Shown here piece by piece: positions 7,090 to 15,800 of a stretch of DNA of 19,461 bases. The first letter of the stretch is position 1; each line of letters begins with the position of its first letter. The notes beneath the pieces are model-generated. The model did no database searches, was not told where the DNA came from, and saw only the letters and a list, made by a program, of their open reading frames with translations. Made by a program: the position numbers and the translations under genes. The DNA is from DIGJ01 sp036658435 (GTDB lineage Bacteria; Bacillota; Clostridia; Lachnospirales; Lachnospiraceae). Where the stretch lies: NCBI GenBank assembly GCA_036658435.1, contig JAVXEO010000046.1:1-19461 (forward strand). Direction: 5' to 3'.

Positions 7090-7536
7090 TTGAGAATAAT
7101 GGGACTGGATTATGGTTCAGTGACAATGGGTGTTGCCATAAGTGACGCACTTTTGCTGACAGCACAGGGAATAGAAGTGATTCGTAGAAAAGATGAGAAT
7201 AAACTGCGTCAGACACTTGCCCGGATTGAACAATTAATTAAAGAGTACGAAGTGGAAGAGATTGTTTTAGGATATCCTAAGAATATGAACAATACCATTG
7301 GTGAAAGAGCTCAAAAATCAGAAGAGCTAAAGGTTACTCTGGAACGTAGAACAGGGCTAAAGGTGACTTTATGGGACGAGCGTTTGACAACGGTTTCAGC
7401 AAATAAAGCCATGATAGAGGGTAACGTAAGACGAGAAAATCGTGAAAAGGTAGTAGATAAGGTAGCGGCTGTTTTTATACTCCAAGGCTACTTAGACAAC
7501 AGAAGTATAGAGGTTTTGAAAGGAGAAAATTTTTAA
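7090..7536 (+). CDS. ruvX: RuvX/YqgF family putative pre-16S rRNA nuclease
   Basis: This RNase H-like nuclease of the YqgF/RuvX family is implicated in maturation of the 16S rRNA 5' end. The 148-residue protein has the first catalytic motif GLDYGSVTMGVAISD at the N-terminus, VLGYPKNMNN in the middle, and the WDERLTT motif with catalytic acids further on. The start is a TTG at 7090 with AGGAG (7078-7082) 7 nt upstream; the ATG at 7099 would cut into the conserved first strand. It lies between ireB and the DUF1292 gene, as in B. subtilis (yrzL-yrrK-yrzB). Confidence 0.95.
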   Translation: MRIMGLDYGSVTMGVAISDALLLTAQGIEVIRRKDENKLRQTLARIEQLIKEYEVEEIVLGYPKNMNNTIGERAQKSEELKVTLERRTGLKVTLWDERLTTVSANKAMIEGNVRRENREKVVDKVAAVFILQGYLDNRSIEVLKGENF

Positions 7537-7538
7537 TT

Positions 7539-7802
7539 ATGGAAGATGGAAAGATTTTTTTTACAACGGCAGATGGCGAAGAGATTGCTTTTTATATATT
7601 AGAGGAAACTACCATATCGGGAGTGAATTATTTACTAGTAACCGATTCAGATGAAGAGGAAGCGGAAGCGCTTATTTTAAAAGAACAAAAAAGTGAAGAT
7701 GAAGAAGAAAGTATTTATGATGTGGTGGAAGACGATGAAGAACTTAAAGCCTTATCAAAAGTATTTGAAGAACTTTTAGAAGATGTTGATATTAATATGT
7801 AA
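7539..7802 (+). CDS. DUF1292 family protein (YrzB-like)
   Basis: The 87-residue, very acidic protein belongs to DUF1292. It has an N-terminal beta-strand region (IFFTTADGEEIAFYILEE) followed by an Asp/Glu-rich tail. The function of the family is unknown. It begins 2 nt after the ruvX stop with AAAGGAG inside the ruvX 3' end, so it is translated with ruvX. The ireB-ruvX-DUF1292 linkage is widely conserved in Firmicutes. No terminator is obvious in the 91 bp before fur. Confidence 0.9.
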   Translation: MEDGKIFFTTADGEEIAFYILEETTISGVNYLLVTDSDEEEAEALILKEQKSEDEEESIYDVVEDDEELKALSKVFEELLEDVDINM

Positions 7803-7860
7803 CATTATAAATATAAAAAGAACAATGAGTTATGGAAAACAGGTGTGATTGTTTCGTATG

Positions 7861-7869
7861 TGTTAAAAT
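7861..7869 (+). promoter_or_regulatory. Possible extended -10 promoter of fur
   Basis: TGTTAAAAT (extended TGn plus TAAAAT, five of six to consensus) lies 25 nt before the fur ATG, with no good -35 at the expected distance. No clear Fur-box dyad was found around it. Confidence 0.4.
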
Positions 7870-7893
7870 ATACAAAATTAAAGGGTGAACGGT

Positions 7894-8346
7894 ATGACGG
7901 GAAACCAAGACTATTTTAAACAGGTTTTAAAAAAATATGGATTGAAGGTAACAACACAGCGAATTGCTATATTAGAAATTTTTAATGAGCATGCAGGATG
8001 CCATCTAACCGTTGAGGAAATCTATGATTATGTAAAAAAAGATTATCCGGAGATTGGATTGGCAACAGTTTATCGTACGGTTCAACTCCTGTCTGATTTA
8101 GAATTAGTAGACAAAGTTAATTTGGATGACGGATATGTTCGATATGAAATTGGTGTGATGGAAGGAGAAAAAAGCCACCATCACCATCATTTAATATGTC
8201 TAAATTGTGGTTCAGTATTTGCCTTTGGTGAGGATATGCTGGATTCATTGGAAACACGTATTCTTGAATCTCGTGGATTTGAAGTAGTAGACCATGAAGT
8301 TAAGCTATTTGGCTATTGCAAAAAATGCAGAAATCAAAGAAAATAA
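7894..8346 (+). CDS. fur: Fur family transcriptional regulator (ferric uptake regulator type)
   Basis: This is a metal-dependent DNA-binding repressor of 150 residues. The winged helix includes PEIGLATVYRTVQLL (about 52-66), which matches B. subtilis Fur closely. The metal region has a His-run at 95-99, and structural zinc is expected at C102-x2-C105 and C142-x2-C145. Overall it resembles Fur more than PerR or Zur, but the metal cannot be proved from sequence. A GTG at 7885 is in frame, but AAAGGGTGA (about 7880-7888) is better taken as the ribosome site of the ATG at 7894. No iron-transport genes are adjacent; the RNase J gene follows after 65 bp. Confidence 0.92.
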   Translation: MTGNQDYFKQVLKKYGLKVTTQRIAILEIFNEHAGCHLTVEEIYDYVKKDYPEIGLATVYRTVQLLSDLELVDKVNLDDGYVRYEIGVMEGEKSHHHHHLICLNCGSVFAFGEDMLDSLETRILESRGFEVVDHEVKLFGYCKKCRNQRK

Positions 8347-8411
8347 GTATAGGTTAATACAGAAATAAAAACGCACTTTTTCCTGGGCAGACACTATGGA
8401 GGTGCAAGTTT

Positions 8412-10085
8412 TTGAAAAAAATAAAAGAAATGACACAGGCCGGGGTAAAGATTATACCTCTTGGCGGATTAGAACAAATTGGAATGAATATTACAGCTTT
8501 TGAATTTGAAGAAAGTATAATTGTAGTAGATTGTGGATTATCTTTTCCAGAGGACGAAATGCTGGGAATTGATTTAGTAATTCCGGATGTAACCTATTTA
8601 AAAGAAAATGCAAGTAAAGTAAAAGGTTTCATTATTACTCATGGACATGAGGATCATATTGGAGGTCTTCCCTATGTAATGCGGGAGATTAATGCTCCTA
8701 TTTATGCTACGAAGCTTACCATGGCCATTATTGAAAATAAATTCAAAGAACATGATTTATTAAAGAAAACAAAACGTAAAGTGATAAAATATGGACAGTC
8801 TATTAATTTAGGAGATTTTCGGATTGAGTTTATTCGAATCAACCATAGTATTGCAGATGCAGCAGCACTGGCAATTTATTCTCCCGCCGGCATTATTGTA
8901 CACACGGGAGACTTTAAAGTTGATTATACACCGGTTTTTGGTGAAACCATTGACTTACAACGTTTTGCAGAGCTTGGGAAAAAAGGTGTACTTGCTTTAT
9001 TATGTGATAGCACCAATGTAATGAAACCGGGATTCACAATGTCGGAACGTACGGTAGGCAAAACTTTTGATAATATTTTTTCGGAAAATACAAAGAACCG
9101 AATTATTGTTGCAACCTTTGCATCGAACGTGGACCGTGTACAGCAAATTATTAATTCTGCAGAAAAGTTTGGAAGAAAAGTAGTGGTAGAAGGCCGAAGC
9201 ATGGTAAATATCATTGGTACAGCAACGGAACTTGGATACATTAACGCAAAAGAAAGTACGCTGATTGATATTGAACAGATGAAGAATTATCCGGATAACC
9301 AGCTGGTATTAATTACAACAGGAAGCCAGGGGGAATCCATGGCGGCTTTATCGAGAATTGCAGCATCCATTCATCGTAAGATTTCTATTAAGCCGGGAGA
9401 TACCGTTATATTCAGCTCAACACCGATTCCCGGAAATGAAAAATCGGTTTCTAAAGTTATCAATGAACTTTCTATGAAGGGTGCCAATGTTATATTTCAA
9501 GATACACATGTTTCAGGACATGCTTGTCAGGAAGAGATTAAACTGATTTATGCGTTGACAAAACCACATTATGCGGTTCCTATGCATGGAGAATATCGAC
9601 ATTTAAAAACTCACGCACAGTTAGCGGAGGGAATGGGAATACCAAAAGAAAATATATTTATCCTTTCTTCCGGAGATGTTTTAGAAATGAGTGAAGAAGC
9701 AGCAAAAGTAGTGGGGAAGGTACCGGCACGAGGCATTTTGGTGGATGGACTGGGTGTAGGAGACGTAGGAAATATTGTATTAAGAGATCGCCAGCATTTA
9801 TCAGAAAATGGACTTATTATTGTTGTGGTTACCTTAGAAAAATACAGCAATCAGATTATTTCCGGTCCGGATCTTGTTTCCAGAGGGTTTGTGTATGTAC
9901 GCGAATCAGAAAATTTAATGGACGAGGCCAGAGTTGTTGTGAATGAAGCCTTGAATAAATGCTTCGATCATAATATTTCTGACTGGGGAAAGATAAAAAA
10001 TGAAATTAAAGATGCATTAAATGATTTTATTTGGAAGAAAACCAAGAGAAATCCTATGATTCTTCCAATTATTATGGAAATTTAA
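8412..10085 (+). CDS. rnjA: Ribonuclease J
   Basis: RNase J is a metallo-beta-lactamase/beta-CASP enzyme with 5'-3' exonuclease and endonuclease activity, central to mRNA decay and 16S rRNA maturation in Firmicutes. The 557 residues are the usual length. The zinc motif HGHEDHIGG starts at H77 (H77, H79, D81, H82), and the beta-CASP part includes GSQGE and later HVSGHA and PMHGEYRH. The start is a TTG at 8412 with a strong GGAGGT (8398-8403) 8 nt upstream. J1 and J2 are hard to separate by eye; a lone copy would be rnjA-like. The ylbF-like gene follows after 39 bp. Confidence 0.94.
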   Translation: MKKIKEMTQAGVKIIPLGGLEQIGMNITAFEFEESIIVVDCGLSFPEDEMLGIDLVIPDVTYLKENASKVKGFIITHGHEDHIGGLPYVMREINAPIYATKLTMAIIENKFKEHDLLKKTKRKVIKYGQSINLGDFRIEFIRINHSIADAAALAIYSPAGIIVHTGDFKVDYTPVFGETIDLQRFAELGKKGVLALLCDSTNVMKPGFTMSERTVGKTFDNIFSENTKNRIIVATFASNVDRVQQIINSAEKFGRKVVVEGRSMVNIIGTATELGYINAKESTLIDIEQMKNYPDNQLVLITTGSQGESMAALSRIAASIHRKISIKPGDTVIFSSTPIPGNEKSVSKVINELSMKGANVIFQDTHVSGHACQEEIKLIYALTKPHYAVPMHGEYRHLKTHAQLAEGMGIPKENIFILSSGDVLEMSEEAAKVVGKVPARGILVDGLGVGDVGNIVLRDRQHLSENGLIIVVVTLEKYSNQIISGPDLVSRGFVYVRESENLMDEARVVVNEALNKCFDHNISDWGKIKNEIKDALNDFIWKKTKRNPMILPIIMEI

Positions 10086-10124
10086 ATAAGGATAAAATGC
10101 TTCCTACTGAAATTTGAAAGGATC

Positions 10125-10463
10125 ATGGTTACTACTATGAACGATGTAGAAGAGAAAACAATACAATTGGTAAATGCAATACAAAAAAGTAAAGAATTTT
10201 TGGAATATCAAGCATTGTATGAACAAATGAAGGAAAATGTGACGTTATTAGAACGGTTTGATGAATTTCGAAAAAAACGGTTTCTGGTACAAAGCAATCT
10301 AAATGAAAGAAAAGGTCTTTTGGAGGAATACAAAGATATACTAAGTGAACCATTAACGAAGGCATTTTTCTTAGCAGAGCAACGATACTGTACTACAATT
10401 CGAACGGTAAATCATGAAATAAATGAAGGATTTAGTTTTGATGTTGATTTTTTGAAATTTTAA
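10125..10463 (+). CDS. YlbF/YmcA family protein (DUF964)
   Basis: This 112-residue all-helical protein fits the YlbF/YmcA family: long amphipathic helices with LVNAIQKSKEFLEY near the N-terminus and a central coiled coil around FDEFRKKRFLVQ. In B. subtilis YlbF, YmcA and YaaT form an Fe-S-containing complex that binds RNase Y and influences mRNA processing, competence, biofilm and sporulation. Placement directly after the RNase J gene fits an RNA-decay role, but this member is not necessarily YlbF itself and its partners are not in the window. The ATG at 10125 is only 3 nt from AAAGG; the ATG at 10137 is an alternative. Confidence 0.75.
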   Translation: MVTTMNDVEEKTIQLVNAIQKSKEFLEYQALYEQMKENVTLLERFDEFRKKRFLVQSNLNERKGLLEEYKDILSEPLTKAFFLAEQRYCTTIRTVNHEINEGFSFDVDFLKF

Positions 10464-10498
10464 ATAGTTTATTAATAAAAGAAAGGTATGGGATAAGC

Positions 10499-10906
10499 AT
10501 GGCGACAACAACGAATCGTACGAAATCGGCACTGGGTGTGCTAAAGATCATTATTCAAATCATATGGAATATTCTTTTGTATACCATAATAATTATTGGA
10601 GTATTTCGTATAAGCGGTGTTGTCTATGACTTTTCTTATGAAATATTTGGAAATGTAACCGTAGATTCCCTACCGGGAAAAGATATGCCGATTGAGATTA
10701 AAAGTGGTGAGGGAACAAAAGAACTGGCACAAAAATTAGAAAATATGGGAATTATTGTGAATAAAAATACGTTCTTTGTTCGTGCCAAGCTTTCTACCGG
10801 TTCCAGAAAACCAATTTTGCCGGGAAGCTATAGATTGAATACATCCATGACCTATGAAGAAATTATTAGTGTAATAACCAATGAAAGTACAGTACAGATG
10901 GAGTGA
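10499..10906 (+). CDS. MltG/YceG-like membrane protein without the catalytic domain
   Basis: The 135-residue protein has a cytosolic N-tail, one transmembrane helix (about 14-40, IIIQIIWNILLYTIIIIG) and an external domain. That domain (IEIKSGEGTKELAQKLENMGII, then LPGSYRL and MTYEEIISVI) resembles the N-terminal LysM-like part of MltG. Full MltG (over 300 residues) carries a C-terminal lytic transglycosylase domain with a catalytic Glu; here the protein stops at the point where that domain would begin. The next gene starts 9 nt after the stop, so there is no room for a lost domain. It occupies the mltG place before trmR as in B. subtilis (yrrL-yrrM). It may modulate peptidoglycan synthesis without cleavage; that is inference. 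Confidence 0.75.
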   Translation: MATTTNRTKSALGVLKIIIQIIWNILLYTIIIIGVFRISGVVYDFSYEIFGNVTVDSLPGKDMPIEIKSGEGTKELAQKLENMGIIVNKNTFFVRAKLSTGSRKPILPGSYRLNTSMTYEEIISVITNESTVQME

Positions 10907-10915
10907 AATTTTGTA

Positions 10916-11587
10916 ATGATTACAGAAAAAAGAATAGCAGGATATATTGAATCTTTGGAGGCAGAATTGCCTCCATTGCTGCAAGAAATAGAAAAAAAAG
11001 CAGTAGCAGAATATGTACCAATTATCAAAAAACCTACAAGAAGTCTTTTACGTTTTTTGATTCATCAAAATAAGCCAAAACGAATATTAGAGGTTGGAAC
11101 GGCGGTTGGCTTCTCCTCTATATTGATGAGCCAGTATCTGCCTAAAGAGGGCAGAATTACAACAATTGAGAAAATGGAAAAGAGAATTAAAGAAGCAGAA
11201 CAGAACATAAACAAGGCAGGGAAGCAAGAAAGCATTTGTTTATTAGCCGGAGATGCGGCAGAAATCCTACATGAACTTTCAGAACAGGGAGAGCAGTATG
11301 ACATGATTTTTATGGATGCAGCGAAGGGACAGTATATTCATTTTATGCCAGATGTGTTGAAGATGCTTTCAGAGGGTGGCTTACTGGTTTCGGATAACGT
11401 ATTGCAAGACGGAGACATTGTAGAATCCAGATATGCCGTTACCAGGAGAAATAGAACCATTCATAGCCGTATGAGGGAATACCTGTATGCCCTCACCCAT
11501 GATAAAACACTGGATACCATTCTCCTCCCCATTGGAGATGGTGTTACGTTAAGTACGAAAGGAGTGGGTGACCAATATGAGAAATAA
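10916..11587 (+). CDS. trmR: tRNA 5-hydroxyuridine methyltransferase TrmR (YrrM-type O-methyltransferase)
   Basis: TrmR in B. subtilis methylates 5-hydroxyuridine at tRNA position 34 to 5-methoxyuridine, widening wobble decoding. This 223-residue class I methyltransferase has the SAM motif EVGTAVGFSS (from about E59), then MDAAKGQY and SDNVLQDGDI, typical of the O-methyltransferase_3 family. The tail segment with RRNRTIHSRMREY is TrmR/YrrM-like. It overlaps the downstream U32 gene, whose product makes the ho5U substrate, by 11 nt. This linkage is the main reason to prefer TrmR over a catechol-type O-methyltransferase. Its ribosome site is weak, so it may be translationally coupled to the mltG-like gene 9 nt upstream. 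Confidence 0.85.
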   Translation: MITEKRIAGYIESLEAELPPLLQEIEKKAVAEYVPIIKKPTRSLLRFLIHQNKPKRILEVGTAVGFSSILMSQYLPKEGRITTIEKMEKRIKEAEQNINKAGKQESICLLAGDAAEILHELSEQGEQYDMIFMDAAKGQYIHFMPDVLKMLSEGGLLVSDNVLQDGDIVESRYAVTRRNRTIHSRMREYLYALTHDKTLDTILLPIGDGVTLSTKGVGDQYEK

Positions 11588-12812
11588 ACCGGAATTACTT
11601 ATTCCATCCAGTAGTTTGGAAGTCTTAAAGATAGCGGTAACCTATGGAGCCGATGCTGTTTATATCGGTGGTGATTTGTATGGTTTACGTGCAAAAGCAA
11701 AAAACTTTTCACTGAAAGATATGAAAGAAGGAATTGCTTTCGCACATGAGCACGGAAAAAAGGTTTATGTTACGGCCAATATTACGGCGCATAATCGGGA
11801 CTTAAATGGAGTTGCAGAGTACTTTGGAGAATTAAAGGAAATAAAACCAGATGCTTTGATTATTTCGGACCCGGGAGTTTTTGAAATTGCAAAGGAAATT
11901 TGTCCTGAAATTGACATTCATATTAGTACCCAGGCAAATAATGTAAATTATAGAACCTATAGTTTTTGGAAGAGAATGGGAGCCACCAGAGTGGTATCAG
12001 CAAGAGAACTTTCCATTGAAGAAATTGCAGAAATCCGTAAAAACATTCCGGATGATTTGGAGATTGAAACATTTGTGCATGGTGCCATGTGTATTTCCTA
12101 TTCCGGCAGGTGCCTGCTAAGTAATTATTTTACAGGAAGAGATGCAAATCTTGGTGCCTGTACTCATCCATGCCGTTGGAAATACTATATTACAGAAGAA
12201 AACCGTCCGGGGGAATATCTTCCGGTGGAAGAAAATGAAAGAGGAACCTATATTTTCAATTCTAAGGATTTATGTATGATTGAACATATTCCGGACATTG
12301 TAAATGCAGGAATTGATAGTTTAAAGATTGAAGGAAGAATGAAAACGGCCTTATATGTAGCGGTGGTAGCTAGAACCTATCGTAGAGCTTTGGATGATTT
12401 TTTTGAAAGCCCGGCGCTATATGAAAAAAATAAATCTCTTTATAAAGAAGAAATTTCAAAATGTACCTACCGTCAATTTACCACAGGCTTCTTTTATGGA
12501 CCAACAACCCATGAATCCCAGATTTATGATAATAATACCTATGTGAAAGAATTTACCTATCTTGGAATCATAAGTGGAAAATCAGAAGATGGATTTTATG
12601 AATTGGAACAAAAAAATAAATTTAGTGTGGGAGAAATTATTGAGGTTATGAAACCAAACGGGGATAATATACCAGTAGAAGTAAGAGCAATTTACGATGA
12701 AAACGGAGATAAAATGGAAAGCTGCCCACACCCACAACAAAAAATAAAAATAGATTTGGGAATGGAACTTTCTATTTACGACGTGTTACGCAAAGGTGAA
12801 GAATTGCTCTAA
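11577..12812 (+). CDS. trhP: U32 family tRNA 5-hydroxyuridine synthase TrhP (peptidase U32 family)
   Basis: U32 proteins of the TrhP type use prephenate to make 5-hydroxyuridine at tRNA position 34 and need an Fe-S cluster; the family was first named as a collagenase-like peptidase. The 411 residues contain KPELLIP at the N-terminus, GADAVYIGG, and the signature HGAMCISYSGRC with cysteines C172, C179, C195 and C199, which fit cluster ligands. DSLKIEGRMKT follows. A GTG at 11568 is in frame, but the ATG at 11577 is the likelier start (AAAGGAG and GGTGA lie upstream). B. subtilis has two tandem U32 genes here (yrrN, yrrO); this window has one, most like YrrO. With TrmR it forms a ho5U-to-mo5U pathway. 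Confidence 0.88.
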   Translation: MRNKPELLIPSSSLEVLKIAVTYGADAVYIGGDLYGLRAKAKNFSLKDMKEGIAFAHEHGKKVYVTANITAHNRDLNGVAEYFGELKEIKPDALIISDPGVFEIAKEICPEIDIHISTQANNVNYRTYSFWKRMGATRVVSARELSIEEIAEIRKNIPDDLEIETFVHGAMCISYSGRCLLSNYFTGRDANLGACTHPCRWKYYITEENRPGEYLPVEENERGTYIFNSKDLCMIEHIPDIVNAGIDSLKIEGRMKTALYVAVVARTYRRALDDFFESPALYEKNKSLYKEEISKCTYRQFTTGFFYGPTTHESQIYDNNTYVKEFTYLGIISGKSEDGFYELEQKNKFSVGEIIEVMKPNGDNIPVEVRAIYDENGDKMESCPHPQQKIKIDLGMELSIYDVLRKGEELL

Positions 12813-12854
12813 AGCACCAATGGATCCAATATGTTCAGATAAGAAGGTAGACAA

Positions 12855-15800
12855 ATGAAGAAAACGACAGAAATAAAAACGGATTTGATGAACCTTGCAC
12901 TTCCAATTGGTTTATTAATTGTGAGTACATATCCGGATTATAAAATAATTTTTGCAAATGCAAAATTTTGTGAATTGCTTGGATTAAATAGCCGTGAGGA
13001 ATCGGTTCAAACGTTTTATAAGTCTGCTTGGGACTTTGTTTACCCAAAAGATAAAAACAGACTCAAGGAATTAGCATCCAAAAGGAACGGAGATTCGGAA
13101 TTATATGAGGTTGTTTACCGAGTGATAAGAAAGGATAAAAGCTTAATCTGGGTGAACCAATGTTCCCAGCATTTGTTGGATGAAAATGGAAAAGAACTGG
13201 TGTATGCTTACTATACAGATGTTACGGCAAAAAAACAAATGGAAGAAACCATTCGTGCCGGTGCCAATAAATATGAGATTTTAATTAATTCAATTCCGGG
13301 TGGGGTAGGAATGTATCAGTTGAATGCAGAATTTACACCAATATTTATAAGCGAACGTGTGTATGAACTTTGTGGAATGACAAAGGAAGAATACGACGAA
13401 GCAACTAAAAATACAACACTTGATATTTTTCATCCGGATGACCGGCAGGGTCTAATCGATGCAGTTCAAGAAGCATATAAGGGAAAACGTAAATTTGATT
13501 ATATCCACCGTGTTCGGCAAAAAGAAGGAAATTATCGCTGGCTTCGTGTGTCAGGACAATTAATGAAGGGGCAGGAGCACAAACTAATTCTATATACCGT
13601 TTTTACGGATGTACATGAACAGATCATGGCAGAGCAAGCCCTTCGTGAAAGTGAGTTTCGTTATAAAGTTGCCGTGAAGGCTTCCAACATTAATATCTGG
13701 GAATATGACTATAAGGAAGATACCATGACTATCTTTTCAAAATCTTCAAGAATAAGCTCTTCAAAGAATGTAATAAATAATTATACGCAACTAATGATAG
13801 AAAAAAAATATATTCGCGAAGATTCGATAGCTATACTTTTGGATACCATACAAAAAATGAAAAATGGGGAAAAAGAATCAACCATAGACATTTGGATTCA
13901 TGTACAGCCAGACAGTGAGTATTGGTGTGAGAGGATTACTTGTACCAATATTTTTGATGAAAAACAAAAACCAATGAAAGCATACTGTGTAGGCCGTGAT
14001 GTAACACGGGAAAAAGAGGCGGAAAAACGGTACCGTGATGAGCTGTCATATCGAGAAGCAATGCAAAAAGCAACCATGGCATCCATTAATGTAAATTTAA
14101 CAAAAAACAAAATTTTAGATTTTAAGAGCAATTTTCCGGAAATAGTGGCTAATATGAAAAGTGCTGTAACGGTACAGGAGTACTTTGATCAGGTATATAC
14201 GGAGTTGGCAACGGAAGAGATGCAAAAACAGTGTGCAGCCGTATTCAACCGGGATGCCCTGCTGCAGTATTTTGAAAATGGAGAAACTACGTTATCCCTG
14301 GAATTAACAAGAAAAATTGGAGAATGCAGGTACTGGACGATTATGACTGCTCATATGATGAAGCAACCGGAAGATCAGGAAATTGTCGCCTTTTTGTACT
14401 CTACCAACATTACCAATGAAAGAACGATGCAAAACGTCATGAGTGCCATTGTGAAAACAGATTATGATTTTTTGGTGGTAGTGGATGCTATGAAAAATAG
14501 CGCAACTCGTTATAGTGAAAAGAATTTTGGCAATCGATACGCATTTGAGAGTGAGAACTTTGAGGAAGAAACACAGGAATATATACGTAACTATATTTGC
14601 AAAGAGGATGTTCCCCGGGTTGTGAAAGAAATGACTTTGCCTAATATTTTAAAACAGCTTGAAGAAAATGGAACCTATAATATATTCTATAGAGTCCCTA
14701 ATGTGGATGATGAAACCCTACATAAACAGCTGCGATTCAGCTTCATTAATCGGGATTTGAAGATTTTTCTGATGACAAGAATTGATATTACGGCAGCATT
14801 TAAAGAACAAGAAAAAAAGAACCAGGAGTTGATAGAAGCCGTTGAAATGGCAGAGGAAGCCAATGCGGCAAAATCCGAATTTTTATCTCGTATCAGCCAT
14901 GAAATAAGAACACCAATGAATGCAATTATGGGAATGGCACAGATTGCGATACAAAATCTGGATAATAGGGAATTTGTTAAGGAATGTATTGAAAAATCAC
15001 AGTATTCATCCCATTATTTGCTGCTTCTTCTTAATGATATTTTGGATATGTCAAAAATCGAAAGTGGAAAAGTGATGCTGAAAAATGGAAATATTGATTG
15101 TCAGCAAACTATGGATGCTATTAGTACAATCATTGGCACACAGGCGGCCCAAAAGGGTGTAACATATGAAGTTACAGAATTTAAAGAGCGCCGATGCAAC
15201 TATATAGGGGATGGTGTTCGACTTCAACAAATTCTGATTAATATTCTTACGAATGCTATTAAATTTACTCCAAAAGGTGGTACAGTCCGCTTAGATATCA
15301 CCCAGGTTTCTGGAAATGAAAAAAAGGTAAACCTCTGTTTCAAAATTAGTGATACCGGAATTGGAATTGGCGAAAAATTTTTACCAAATCTGTTTAAACC
15401 TTTTTCTCAAGAACATACAAATGCAGGCTATGGAGGCAGCGGATTAGGACTTGCTATTTCAAAAAATCTGGCCGAACTGATGGGTGGAGAAATTTCAGTA
15501 AACAGCGTATTAGGAGAAGGAACAACCTTCAAAGTATGTATTCCATTAGAAATACCAGAGAGTTCAGAAAAGTCCGGCAATGAAAAGCATGCTTCAAAGG
15601 AGCATACAGTTTTTGATTTTAAAGGGAAAAGAATTTTACTGGTGGAGGATCATCAGCTTAATATTATGGTAGCTAAAAAATTACTGGAATTTAAAAATGC
15701 AAAGGTAGAGGTTGCTGAGAATGGAAAAATAGCACTTGACTTATTTACAAAGACGGAAGAACCTATTTATGATGCCATTTTAATGGATATTCGCATGCCC

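Noticed and set aside
7803..7893. A Fur box for autoregulation upstream of fur
   Set aside because: No 19-bp GATAATGATAATCATTATC-like dyad can be made out. AT-rich partial matches are expected by chance.
8176..8190. A run of five histidine codons in fur, suggestive of an engineered tag
   Set aside because: It sits at the metal-binding position where B. subtilis Fur has a similar HFHHH stretch, so it is a natural family feature.
10904..10918. A frameshift that might join the mltG-like gene to a lost catalytic domain
   Set aside because: The next frame encodes TrmR from its first residues, and no transglycosylase sequence is seen in any frame nearby.
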